From positions 1-32,467 of IMG/VR virus record IMGVR_UViG_3300028197_000085: DNA of 32,467 nt, one strand, 5' to 3'. Position 1 is the first letter of the stretch, and the number at the start of each line of letters is the position of its first letter. A model generated the notes under the pieces. That model was not told the DNA's origin. It searched no databases and saw only the letters and a program-made list of their open reading frames with translations. This document shows positions 16,159-24,216 of the stretch, piece after piece. The translations under genes were made by a program, and so were the position numbers. Source of the stretch: a virus.

Positions 16159-16292
16159 TACGCTCCCCAAACTTTTCGTTTCTTATATAAGTCGAACATG
16201 ATTTGTGCTACTTCATATCTAATAAGTAGACGAATATTTTCCAAATCCTTATTTGAAAGTTCTTCTTTTAATATTTTTTTTGTTGAACTCAT
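16158..16292 (-). CDS. Small 44-aa protein between portal-side genes and protease
   Basis: The ATG at 16292 overlaps the TGA of the 165-aa gene (ATGA), and its TAA at 16158 overlaps the protease ATG (TAATG), so both ends are coupled. The translation is MSSTKKILKEELSNKDLENI followed by RLLIRYEVAQIMFDLYKKRK and VWGA. It is charged and helical, with an N-terminal KKILKEE that fits the [LI]-x-E pattern of the cluster. The double overlap and regular codon use argue that it is real despite its size. Function is unknown; a small assembly factor or head-internal peptide would fit its place. It could be missed by automated callers with a length cut-off. Confidence 0.75.
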   Translation of the reverse strand: MSSTKKILKEELSNKDLENIRLLIRYEVAQIMFDLYKKRKVWGA

Positions 16293-16786
16293 ATTGATAG
16301 TTCTTTTATCTTTCTTGCAACGTTTAACATGCGTTCTGATATCTTACCGAATCTATTTTGAGTAGATTTCCAATATTTAGCAGAATCCACACCTACTTCA
16401 GTTTTTAGTTTAGCGTTTTGATTAACAATACGTTCTAATTTAAACATCATACTATTAATTTCTTTAATAGAGTGATTAATTTTCTGATGTTGTTTTAGAT
16501 TATCATCTTTTTTAAATTCTTTATAAGATATTTCGTTAATCTTATTTTCTAATTTGTTTTCTAACGATTCTAATTTCTTTGAGTTCATTTTCGATTCCTT
16601 TGATTTCTTATAACCCAATACTTCAATGTGGTCATCATCCAAATCATCTTCATCTTTACTCTTTGAAAATGCTTTTGGGGTTTTTGGTGGACCTGCACCA
16701 CCATCTAAATTAGAAGTAACGTTCATTTCTTCTAATTCCTCTATCTCTTCGAACTTATTTTCAATTTCTTTTAGTAAACTTTTCAT
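16289..16786 (-). CDS. Coiled-coil protein of capsid-assembly cluster, 165 aa
   Basis: Its ATG at 16786 overlaps the stop of the 282-aa gene (ATGA), with AAAAGGGTATTC as ribosome site, and its TGA overlaps the 44-aa gene start. The N-terminus MKSLLKEIENKFEEIEEL is a charged amphipathic helix beginning with an LLKE site. A Gly/Pro linker (NLDGGAGPPKTPKAF) and a run of acidic residues (KDEDDLDDDHIEV) follow. The C-terminal 100 residues are strongly helical and probably coiled-coil (KKLESLENKLENKINEI, then SIKEINSMMFKLERIV). Position between portal and protease is where other T4 relatives also carry small core proteins. I infer a prohead core component; the exact family is not recognised. Confidence 0.7.
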   Translation of the reverse strand: MKSLLKEIENKFEEIEELEEMNVTSNLDGGAGPPKTPKAFSKSKDEDDLDDDHIEVLGYKKSKESKMNSKKLESLENKLENKINEISYKEFKKDDNLKQHQKINHSIKEINSMMFKLERIVNQNAKLKTEVGVDSAKYWKSTQNRFGKISERMLNVARKIKELSI

Positions 16787-17631
16787 TTGAATACCCTTTT
16801 CAGTTCATTGTGAAGTTCTGTGTATCTTAGAAGTGATAGAATTTGAGATTCCGTAATTACCTTAGATGTTTTTACCTTAGATATCAACTTAACTACTTCA
16901 TTAACTTTAATCTGAGTAACTGTATCTGTAACTTTAACTGTTTTGATATTTTTAGATAGTGAATTACACTCTCTTACTACAAATTTCTTTAGTTTTTCAG
17001 AATTATCAACTGAGTTTATGTATTCTCTAAGAATATCTTGTTGTTTTTCAGTTAATGTAGTGTATTTGTTGTTGAAATTTTCAACTAACATCTTCCAAGC
17101 AAGTAATCTTACTTCTTTTGGTTGTTTTGAATACTCTTCATTAATAGTAGTTTCAATAGTATTGTTAGTATTGTTGTTTGTTATTAGAGATTCCATCAAT
17201 GTAGATTTACAATCTACATATTGTTTTGGATTATCTGAATTTTTATGTTCAAATAATTTATAGATAGATGCATTCTCTTTATAGTTAGATACTCTATACT
17301 TAAAGAAATCTTCTATTACAAAATTCTTTTTAATCGCCTTTATTAAATTATATTTTTGTCTATTTAAAACAGATTCATTTAATTTAACTCGTTCTTTTAG
17401 GATAATGTTTAAAAATTCAGAAGCCTTATACTCAGAATCAAAGTTTTCTTCAATGAATAGTTTGTATAATCTAAGTTCCTTAGATAACTCCGTACTCTTA
17501 CTGAAATGTTCTTTAATTATTCTTGTAGCAAGCGAATCCTTATTATTCAATGTATCGGTTGCGATTTGTCTAACCAACAATTCGAATAGAATTCCTGTAT
17601 TTTTGTATTTACTGTGTTTTAGTTTTTTCAT
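16783..17631 (-). CDS. Conserved-type hypothetical protein after portal, 282 aa
   Basis: The ATG at 17631 has a GAGGTGAATA ribosome site. The product starts MKKLKHSKYKNTGILFELLV, an opening I recall from proteins beside the portal gene in marine T4-like phages, then RQIATDTLNNKDSLATRIIK. It is helical throughout, rich in Lys, Asn and Ile, with a run of Asn/Thr around residues 150-160 and no membrane span or nucleotide-binding motif. The C-terminus (ESQILSLLRYTELHNELKRV) is helical. Being first in the coupled cluster that makes the prohead core and protease, it is probably a head-assembly or core protein. The family recollection is from memory, so the functional call is weak. Confidence 0.7.
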   Translation of the reverse strand: MKKLKHSKYKNTGILFELLVRQIATDTLNNKDSLATRIIKEHFSKSTELSKELRLYKLFIEENFDSEYKASEFLNIILKERVKLNESVLNRQKYNLIKAIKKNFVIEDFFKYRVSNYKENASIYKLFEHKNSDNPKQYVDCKSTLMESLITNNNTNNTIETTINEEYSKQPKEVRLLAWKMLVENFNNKYTTLTEKQQDILREYINSVDNSEKLKKFVVRECNSLSKNIKTVKVTDTVTQIKVNEVVKLISKVKTSKVITESQILSLLRYTELHNELKRVFK

Positions 17632-17673
17632 TATTCACCTCTAATTTTGGTAGAGTAACCTATCAATTTGTTA

Positions 17674-17681
17674 ATAAATAT
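17674..17681 (-). promoter_or_regulatory. ATATTTAT intergenic motif, copy 7
   Basis: It lies in the 57-base gap after the portal gene, 8 bases past its stop and about 43 bases before the 282-aa ATG. Confidence 0.45.
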
Positions 17682-17688
17682 CTTAATT

Positions 17689-19572
17689 CTAAGAATTCAG
17701 TATATTTTTCTCATCTAATAATCCGTCTATCGGTTCTGATGATTCTTCCTTTAAGGATTCTAATATAATTTTTTTAGTTTTTACTTTACGTTTCATACCA
17801 CCAACCAACGCTTCAATGTGTTCTTTATTGATTACATTTTTGGCCCTATAAGATTCTGCTTTTACACTAATACCTTTATTACCCAATGGGTCTCTACCAA
17901 ATGGATTTTCATCCGTTCCGTAATTACCACTCTCTTTAGGTCTACCAGCTCCATCAAATCCACCTTCTGGTGCACCACCCTCTGCAGTTGGGAATCCAGC
18001 GTTATCATCACTATCATCACCACCTTCATCACCACCCTGTTGCATAGATGCTAAATCATGTGGAGTACCAAATGATTCTCCTGATTTTATAGGGTCGTTA
18101 CCTTCAGATTCTATTTGTTCGTGTCTGAATGCTAATTTAATATCATTAATAACTTTAAATTGTTCTTCTTTCCACTCTTCATCACTCATATTGAATATAT
18201 TTTTGTACATCCATTCTTGTGATACCATTTTTAAATCTTTCATATCGGATACTAAAGATACTTTTTCAGACCAAAGGTTTGCTTTCTCTTGTTCGTATAT
18301 AATAGATGGTGTTGTAAGTTCTAATTCGAAGTTTACTAAATCATCATCTGTATATCCTTGTGAGTATAAGTGTACAATTGCAATCTTAGTTAATTCTGAA
18401 AGTACAATCTTTTGGATTCTTTCTACAGAACGTGCAAATCTAATATCTTCCTGTGCTAATGTTGCTTTACCCTCAACACCTTCTTCATATCCAATAAATG
18501 CCTTCGGAACTTTAAGTGCCGCTAACATTCTATTTTTTAAATACTCAATATCATCAATACCACCAAATTCCATTCCACTTAGAGAATCGATTTCAGTACC
18601 ACTCTGTCCACCTCTTACAGGTAGATAGTAATCTTCCATCATATTCTGCATATTGAACTTTAAATTGTACTCTCCTGTTGCCTCATCTACATATGGTACT
18701 TTTTTCATTTGGTCAATGATGTTTGCCATATATGAATCAACTTCTGCAGGTGGAATGTTTCCAATATCAATTTTAAAGATTCTCTTTTCAGGTGCTCTCA
18801 TAATTCTATGAATCATCATTGCATCTTCCATAAGAGTTAATTGTTTCCAAGTCTTTCTAGCTCCTTCTAATAAAGAACGACCATAAGGAAGGAAGTTTGT
18901 ATCTGTTAATAATCTAAAGTGAGCCACCTGAAACGATTCTAAGAACTTAGTATTGTTTCTTTGTGAAATGGCGTTTGTATTTTGTTCTTCTACTTCAAAT
19001 CTTACTGAGTAAGGATTATCTAAATCATATCCTTCTTCTCTACGAGTTTCGTAACAAGATAATGGTTGTGCATTTACAACACCCATCTCATCATCAATAT
19101 CTAAGTAAAGATAGTAATCACCATATTTGTTCATACCTCTAACCCAACTCCAAAGATTGAACTCAATGTTCAATACATCGTAAAATAGATTGTGTAATGT
19201 TTTCTTTAATTTCTCATCAGATGATTTGATACGAATTACATCACCCATATCATTTTTAAGTGTAGTTTCATCTGAGTATATATCTAATATAGATGAAATA
19301 ATAGAATCTTTATCCATTGCTTCATAATCTGTATATAATTCTAATTTGTTTGAATGATAATTAAATCTTTCGTTGTATGTTTGCCAGTTCTTTCTTGAGT
19401 TTGAACCATGTAACCTACCGTATCTATCATAATACGCAGAACCTCTACGATTACCATCAGATTGTAATCTTGATGAATCTACAACCTTCAGCTTATCCTT
19501 ACCAACTCGTCTTACAACGACCTGTGTTGAGAATAATCTTTTTAATCTTCCAAATAATGATGTATCTGCCAT
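17689..19572 (-). CDS. 20: Portal vertex protein, T4 gp20-like
   Basis: The 627-aa product follows the terminase gene and has portal features: the N-terminal SLFGRLKRLF, YDRYGRL, EAMDKDSIISSILDIYSDE, then AHFRLLTDTNFLPYGRSLLE, DAMMIHRIMRAPEKRIFKID and the helical FGGIDDIEYLKNRMLAALKV with PKAFIGYEEG, all in gp20 order. The ring of 12 subunits forms the DNA entry channel, starts prohead assembly and docks terminase. T4 gp20 is about 524 aa; the extra length here is a Gly/Asp/Glu-rich C-terminal stretch (about 510-570: MQQGGDEGGDDSDDNAG and GGAPEGGFDGAG) and a basic tail. The tail ends KKIILESLKEESSEP..LLDEKNILNS with LKEE/LLDE sites that could be protease cut points, which is speculative. The ribosome site is weak (AAAGAAAAG). 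Confidence 0.93.
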   Translation of the reverse strand: MADTSLFGRLKRLFSTQVVVRRVGKDKLKVVDSSRLQSDGNRRGSAYYDRYGRLHGSNSRKNWQTYNERFNYHSNKLELYTDYEAMDKDSIISSILDIYSDETTLKNDMGDVIRIKSSDEKLKKTLHNLFYDVLNIEFNLWSWVRGMNKYGDYYLYLDIDDEMGVVNAQPLSCYETRREEGYDLDNPYSVRFEVEEQNTNAISQRNNTKFLESFQVAHFRLLTDTNFLPYGRSLLEGARKTWKQLTLMEDAMMIHRIMRAPEKRIFKIDIGNIPPAEVDSYMANIIDQMKKVPYVDEATGEYNLKFNMQNMMEDYYLPVRGGQSGTEIDSLSGMEFGGIDDIEYLKNRMLAALKVPKAFIGYEEGVEGKATLAQEDIRFARSVERIQKIVLSELTKIAIVHLYSQGYTDDDLVNFELELTTPSIIYEQEKANLWSEKVSLVSDMKDLKMVSQEWMYKNIFNMSDEEWKEEQFKVINDIKLAFRHEQIESEGNDPIKSGESFGTPHDLASMQQGGDEGGDDSDDNAGFPTAEGGAPEGGFDGAGRPKESGNYGTDENPFGRDPLGNKGISVKAESYRAKNVINKEHIEALVGGMKRKVKTKKIILESLKEESSEPIDGLLDEKNILNS

Positions 19573-19603
19573 AATCTTTTCTTTAATATACTACTTATAA
19601 TGT

Positions 19604-19611
19604 ATAAATAT
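19604..19611 (-). promoter_or_regulatory. ATATTTAT intergenic motif, copy 8
   Basis: It lies in the 66-base gap between terminase and portal, about 30 bases before the portal ATG and 28 bases after the terminase stop. Confidence 0.45.
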
Positions 19612-19638
19612 ACAAAAAATATTTTTAATATCCAAATT

Positions 19639-21210
19639 TTATAGTAACCAACTTATATCTTCTTCACCTTTTCCAGTGTTAACCTTCCAAGATTGTTTAG
19701 CTGCCTTCGGTACTGTTTTAAATACTCCACGGTTTTTAGTTGTTAAATCTAAAGCTCTTCGGTTTAAATCAATTCCCTGTTGTCTTAATTTCAATGCAGT
19801 ATCCCTAACCCATAGTGATGTTGAAAACGAAATTGTTAAATCATCGTTGTAACCACTTTGAGCCTCTGCCCTACTACCATTCCATATAAAAACAAAAAGT
19901 TCTTCTATCAATCGTTTTGAACGTATGATGGGAACTCTCTCTCTCATATAAGTATCTAATTTTGAGATAACCAATGGACGAGTTCTACTTGTCATAGAAA
20001 ATCCTGGTACCATTTGTGATTTATCTTTTAAATCATATCCCTTTTGTAAATGAATATCATTATCTGTATATCCAAATTCTTTAAATGAGTAATATAGATT
20101 ACTATAGTTTCTATCAATTGCTTCTTGAATAACTGCCCATCCAATATTAGCATTTTCAATCACTAACAATGCATCGTTCCATTCTGTTGCAACATTCACT
20201 AACATATTACCATAGTCTTTAGTACCAATCTTACCTTTGTATTCTGCTACTTGTTCTACACTTTCTACATCTATAACATGGAATGCTGAGTAATCGGCCC
20301 CATCACCTCTGGCAACATCGGCAACTACTATATAATCTTTTTGATAATTTGGTTGCTGCCATATCCAATAGTTTCCATCGAATCCTCGTTTCTCAACAGG
20401 TTCTTGTACATGAGTTTCTTCATACCATTGAAGGAGTTGTCCATCTACTACTGTATAACCAGAACTGATAAAATCACAATCACATTCCTGTGCTGCCATC
20501 TTCTCACCCAATAATTGAGTTTGTTCTGTTCTCCACTTTTCGTTTCGTTCAGGATGTACAGTCCAATGAAGTTTGATTGGATTCCAACCATCTTTGTTCT
20601 CACCCTTTAACCAAGTTTTATGAAAGAAGTTACCAACACCATTTGGAGTTGATAAAACAATTGCCTTTCCACCAGTCGATAGAGTAGATTGAGCTGATGC
20701 CCAAATCTCATCTACACCCTTAATGAATGCACCCTCATCTATAATTAACATTGATAATGCCTCAGAACGACCAGCATCACTACTTGCTGATGTTGCTTTG
20801 ATTGTTGAACCATTTCGTAATCGTAAGGATAGTTTGTTATCTTCTTCGGTTTCACCTCTTAACCAGCTCGGTAAGTTCTCATGCATATACCTAACCTTAG
20901 TAACTAAGTTTTTAGCTACCTCTTGTTTAGTTGCAATTACCAATATGTTTTTATCTTCGAAAAATAACATCATCCATAAAGAATAACCGGCGGATAATGT
21001 TGAGATACCTAACTGACGTGATTTAAGGATTACATTGTAACGGTGTTCATCCAACTCATCCATTACATCCTCTTGGAAAGGATACAAATCAAAAAGAATC
21101 TTACCTCTCTTTGGATGTTGTATGTAACAATATTTTTTAAAAAAGTAGACAGGGTCTTTAGCACATTTAATGTACTCTTCTCTAATAAGTTCTTTTATAT
21201 TTTTACTCAT
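19639..21210 (-). CDS. 17: Terminase large subunit, T4 gp17-like
   Basis: I place the start at the ATG at 21210, which overlaps the TGA of the 199-aa gene (ATGA) and has TTGGGAAAG upstream, giving 523 aa; an in-frame ATG six codons earlier lies inside the neighbour. The ATPase part has KSRQLGIST at residues 63-71 as the Walker A variant, Walker B MLIIDEGAF (154-162) and coupling motif LSTPNG (187-192). The nuclease part has VVADVARGDGADYSAF (295-310) and LVIENANIG (349-357), the RNase-H-like acidic residues. It cuts concatemeric DNA and pumps it through the portal. T4 gp17 is about 610 aa; the N-terminus here is shorter. No small terminase (gp16) is recognised in the window, and no sheath or tube gene lies between this and the portal. 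Confidence 0.95.
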   Translation of the reverse strand: MSKNIKELIREEYIKCAKDPVYFFKKYCYIQHPKRGKILFDLYPFQEDVMDELDEHRYNVILKSRQLGISTLSAGYSLWMMLFFEDKNILVIATKQEVAKNLVTKVRYMHENLPSWLRGETEEDNKLSLRLRNGSTIKATSASSDAGRSEALSMLIIDEGAFIKGVDEIWASAQSTLSTGGKAIVLSTPNGVGNFFHKTWLKGENKDGWNPIKLHWTVHPERNEKWRTEQTQLLGEKMAAQECDCDFISSGYTVVDGQLLQWYEETHVQEPVEKRGFDGNYWIWQQPNYQKDYIVVADVARGDGADYSAFHVIDVESVEQVAEYKGKIGTKDYGNMLVNVATEWNDALLVIENANIGWAVIQEAIDRNYSNLYYSFKEFGYTDNDIHLQKGYDLKDKSQMVPGFSMTSRTRPLVISKLDTYMRERVPIIRSKRLIEELFVFIWNGSRAEAQSGYNDDLTISFSTSLWVRDTALKLRQQGIDLNRRALDLTTKNRGVFKTVPKAAKQSWKVNTGKGEEDISWLL

Positions 21211-21806
21211 TTCTTTCCCAATTTCCAAAGAAACTGAGTAGATATGATTGGTTGGAATTGGTCATTTAATCCAATACCCAATCCAAATGCCTGCTTCTTC
21301 TTTGTTCTAAGTAATATAGAACCACCAACATAATTAAATTGTTTAGTTGTTCCATTCAAACCAAATCCTACATAGAATTCGTTTTTATTAATATACTTTG
21401 TTTCAGTTACAGTAGTTGTTGGGTAGATTAAATCGTAGATTATTTTTCTTGATAAAATTTTATTCTGAGAGATTGTATCTTTAATTGTTAAATTCAATGA
21501 ATCTAATTGTTGAAAGTCCTCATAAACATATTTTGCGAAGTAATCCTCTAAAATAGATAGAGTATCAATTTTCTGAGTTAACCTAATGGTATCAATCTCA
21601 GTTTTGATTCTGGTAACTATTTTAGGAACGTATTTTGTAACTTCTTTAGTAATGGTATCGTATTTCGTTTCTACCTTTGTGATAATAGTAGGCTCGGACG
21701 GGGTATTATCTACCCCATCTGTTCCACTACACTGTCTTAGAAAAATTATAACTATAATTAATACTAAGATTATCAGATTCTTAAAATTTCCGATATACTT
21801 TTCCAT
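21207..21806 (-). CDS. Membrane-anchored coiled-coil protein with beta-strand C-terminus, 199 aa, possible lysis or envelope protein
   Basis: The N-terminus is MEKYIGNFKNLIILVLIIVI and IFLRQCSG: one transmembrane span at about residues 9-23 with a cysteine at 26. The context LRQC is not a standard lipobox. Residues about 40-100 are polar, with heptad-like repeats (TKVETKYDTITKEVTKYVP), then SILEDYFAKYVYEDF. The last 60 residues are beta-hairpin-like (FYVGFGLNGTTKQFNYVGGS, then FGLGIGLNDQFQPIISTQFL), like outer-membrane barrel strands. I associate this arrangement with proteins in Bacteroidota phages. A spanin-like role linking inner and outer membranes during lysis is possible but unproven. 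It starts 8 bases after the 110-aa membrane protein and is coupled to terminase. Confidence 0.7.
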   Translation of the reverse strand: MEKYIGNFKNLIILVLIIVIIFLRQCSGTDGVDNTPSEPTIITKVETKYDTITKEVTKYVPKIVTRIKTEIDTIRLTQKIDTLSILEDYFAKYVYEDFQQLDSLNLTIKDTISQNKILSRKIIYDLIYPTTTVTETKYINKNEFYVGFGLNGTTKQFNYVGGSILLRTKKKQAFGLGIGLNDQFQPIISTQFLWKLGKK

Positions 21807-21814
21807 TTACTACC

Positions 21815-22147
21815 TTATTTTTTAGCAGCTGGATTTCTTTTTTTATTTGATGGTTTTCTACCTTTTCGATTACCACCCTTTACAGCCTCTACGACATCTT
21901 TAGATTGTTTAGCTAAGTTCTTACCAGCTTCCTTAACGTCTTTAAGTTCTTCTTTAACTCTCTGAACTCTACGTTTAACTTCTGATTTTACTTCTGCTAC
22001 TTCTTCTTTGATATCTTGTACTGTATCTTCTACTACATCAGGAATAAAATCTCCATCTCTGTCTTTGATTTTTCCAGTGTATAGTAATACTGCGTATGTT
22101 GCTGCGATAACTGCTACAACTCCTACGATAATAAATAATGTGCTCAT
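21815..22147 (-). CDS. Small membrane protein with cytoplasmic/periplasmic coiled coil, 110 aa
   Basis: One hydrophobic segment at residues 4-23 (FIIVGVVAVIAATYAVLLYT) is followed by KIKDRDGDFIPDVVED, which has the D-x-D-G-D-x-I-P-D pattern of short calcium-binding repeats common in Bacteroidota proteins. Residues 42-95 form a charged amphipathic helix (VQDIKEEVAEVKSEVKRRVQ) and the end is strongly basic (KGRKPSNKKRNPAAKK). An AAGG ribosome site precedes the ATG. The layout, one N-terminal span with a charged helix, fits some holin-like or envelope proteins, and the gene lies beside another membrane protein just upstream of terminase. Lysis function is only one option. Confidence 0.65.
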   Translation of the reverse strand: MSTLFIIVGVVAVIAATYAVLLYTGKIKDRDGDFIPDVVEDTVQDIKEEVAEVKSEVKRRVQRVKEELKDVKEAGKNLAKQSKDVVEAVKGGNRKGRKPSNKKRNPAAKK

Positions 22148-22179
22148 AATTTGCCTTTTTAGTTTTAACTGATTATATA

Positions 22180-22187
22180 ATAAATAT
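22180..22187 (-). promoter_or_regulatory. ATATTTAT intergenic motif, copy 9
   Basis: It lies in the 63-base gap between the 667-aa gene and the 110-aa membrane protein, about 33 bases before the ATG at 22147. Confidence 0.45.
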
Positions 22188-22210
22188 TAGAAATAATTTA
22201 ATAAACCTAT

Positions 22211-24214
22211 TTACCATTTTCTACAAGACCAATATCTTGCTTTCCATTTTGGACCAGGTGTATCACAATTCATCCTTGCTCTAAATGATTTACGAGCTCC
22301 AGGATTATCTTTTTTGATTACCATTCCCTTTTGGCCAAAGTTTACTTTAACAACATTACCTTTATCGTTTTTTACATAAACTTTAAATTTCTTAGTATCA
22401 CCCTGCATTGGTTTGTTAAGTTCTACTTTTCTACCCTGATACTCAGCCTCTTTTATTACTTCAGAAAAAGATGCGGATGTTTTTAATGGTTTAACAGATT
22501 CGTTTTTTGATTTATCGTACTTATCTTTTATCTTTCCGATTTCCTCATGTCCTTCACCCTTACCTGCTGCAGATTGGATTTTAGTCATTCCTTCTTTACC
22601 GTACTTCTTAACACCAGCCTTATACATAATACCACTTTCAGAAACATCTTCCTTCTTCATAAGTTTGTATGCCGTATGTCCCATCATTACGATACCACTC
22701 TTAACAAACTTATCTTTATTAGATTGTTTTTTAAGTGCATCATATACTTGAACCATTAGGTTTGCTGAACCCATATCAACTCTTACTTTCTTACCACTCT
22801 TAGTATCTTTAATCAAATCGTTTTGTTTATCTTTTACGATTTTTCTTAATTGAGTAATTACTTCAGGTTCTTTAGCTTCGTTTACTACTGATTCTTTTTT
22901 GAATCCACTATCTTCTCTATATCCTTTTTTCAAAAGTTCACTTCTAAACTTCTCTAAGTCTTTTTTGTTTTTTAAAATTTGAATACCATAGAAATCACTA
23001 CCATCTTTGTGTTTTGATTTTCCATCATGGTAAGAGATTGTGTATTTTGCTCTACCAATACCATCTTGTTGGTAAAATCTTTTTTTACCTTCGTTTACTG
23101 ATTCATTTATATCTTCGATAGTAGCTGCCATATTACCAATTGCCATAGTTACGTTTCCGTTTCTCTGATATAAATAATACTTAACACCTTTTGGGTTTGC
23201 TACATTCTGAAGGATTATTCGTTCTACTTTTTGTTTACCTACTAAAGTTTTACCCTTAGTTACTTTGAATTTTGCTTCATTACCACTACTCATTGATGAA
23301 CCATACTTAATTGTAATCTCATCACCTTTTTTGAGTTTATCGTAAATCTTAAATCTGGCTTTCATATCCATAGATTTACCTTCGGTTAATCCCTGTTGGT
23401 TGTTTATTTCATTTACTTTTTGTTCGATAGTATCAACGTGTGATTGAATATAAGAATGTTCTTGTTCCAATCCCATTATTTTTGCCATCTTCATAATATT
23501 TTTTGCGATATTATTAGCAACCATTGAATAATCTCTCTCAGGGTTGTATCCTTCTCTCTGAATATGTTCTTCTATAAAGAAAAGTGCATCTTGTAATCTT
23601 ACACTTCTTTCAGCCATATCCATATCAACACCTTTGGATTCTATATTACCATATAGTTCCGATGCTCCTTCTGAATGTGCACACATATGGAAGTATTTAG
23701 TTTGATATTCACCAACCTTTACTTCTTCTGCATCATTTTCATCTTCGTTGTAATCTTCACCTATTGGAGTTTCTTCTTTTCCACTCATATCTTCATATTC
23801 ATGTGAATGAGTTACTTCTTTGATAAACTGATTTATGTACTTTCTAATACCTTCGTTCATTCCTTCTTTAAGAGAAGTTACTTTAGCACCTACGGGCCCA
23901 CCAATAAACATTGAAACAAAGAATGCTATCGCATCAATGATATCGTGTCCATCCCATTTTGCTGCCTTAGCGATTGGTTCACCATGATTCTGTTCGATTG
24001 AATCTTCCATTGAAGATTTACCATAGAATTTAGATTGTTTTGCTTTAGGAAACATTGAATCCACTTTCTTAGCCTCACTATGAAAGTTTGCATCTCTTAG
24101 TGCTCCTATTAGAATGTGTTTTACTCCATGATGTACTTCCGGGTCTGAACCTCTGTACCCTTTGAAGTATGCATCTAAATCTTTTTTAACTTTTTTGTTT
24201 AATCTTGGATTCAT
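22211..24214 (-). CDS. Modular 667-aa protein with protease-site-like linkers, putative head-internal protein
   Basis: The ATG at 24214 is 2 bases after the upstream stop, with GGAGC overlapping it. The N-terminal domain (1-120) includes HHGVKHILIGALRDANFHSE and a hydrophobic AIAFFVSMFIGGPVGAKVTS (about 92-111). Linkers then carry LKEG, MNEG, LTEG, INESVNEG (around 371) and ESVVNE (441), the same motif as in the protease and 991-aa protein. Between them are small domains, including YHDGKSKHKDGSDFYGIQIL and GIMYKAGVKKYGKEGMTKIQ. The last 77 residues, from EYQGRK, have KKFKVYVKNDKGNVVKVNFG and RKSFRARMNC..PGPKWKARYWSCRKW; I recall this C-terminal module from other marine phage proteins. SFSEVIKEAEYQG just before it looks like an internal cleavage site. 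Probably a packaged or core protein processed by gp21; no enzyme motif found. Confidence 0.7.
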   Translation of the reverse strand: MNPRLNKKVKKDLDAYFKGYRGSDPEVHHGVKHILIGALRDANFHSEAKKVDSMFPKAKQSKFYGKSSMEDSIEQNHGEPIAKAAKWDGHDIIDAIAFFVSMFIGGPVGAKVTSLKEGMNEGIRKYINQFIKEVTHSHEYEDMSGKEETPIGEDYNEDENDAEEVKVGEYQTKYFHMCAHSEGASELYGNIESKGVDMDMAERSVRLQDALFFIEEHIQREGYNPERDYSMVANNIAKNIMKMAKIMGLEQEHSYIQSHVDTIEQKVNEINNQQGLTEGKSMDMKARFKIYDKLKKGDEITIKYGSSMSSGNEAKFKVTKGKTLVGKQKVERIILQNVANPKGVKYYLYQRNGNVTMAIGNMAATIEDINESVNEGKKRFYQQDGIGRAKYTISYHDGKSKHKDGSDFYGIQILKNKKDLEKFRSELLKKGYREDSGFKKESVVNEAKEPEVITQLRKIVKDKQNDLIKDTKSGKKVRVDMGSANLMVQVYDALKKQSNKDKFVKSGIVMMGHTAYKLMKKEDVSESGIMYKAGVKKYGKEGMTKIQSAAGKGEGHEEIGKIKDKYDKSKNESVKPLKTSASFSEVIKEAEYQGRKVELNKPMQGDTKKFKVYVKNDKGNVVKVNFGQKGMVIKKDNPGARKSFRARMNCDTPGPKWKARYWSCRKW

Positions 24215-24216
24215 TG

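Noticed and set aside
21007-21021. Loss of the Walker A lysine in terminase (KSRQLGIST instead of SRQLGKT)
   Set aside because: Many large terminases use a K-x-R-Q-x-G-x-S-T form with the lysine moved upstream; the other ATPase and nuclease motifs are intact, so it is not evidence of a dead enzyme.
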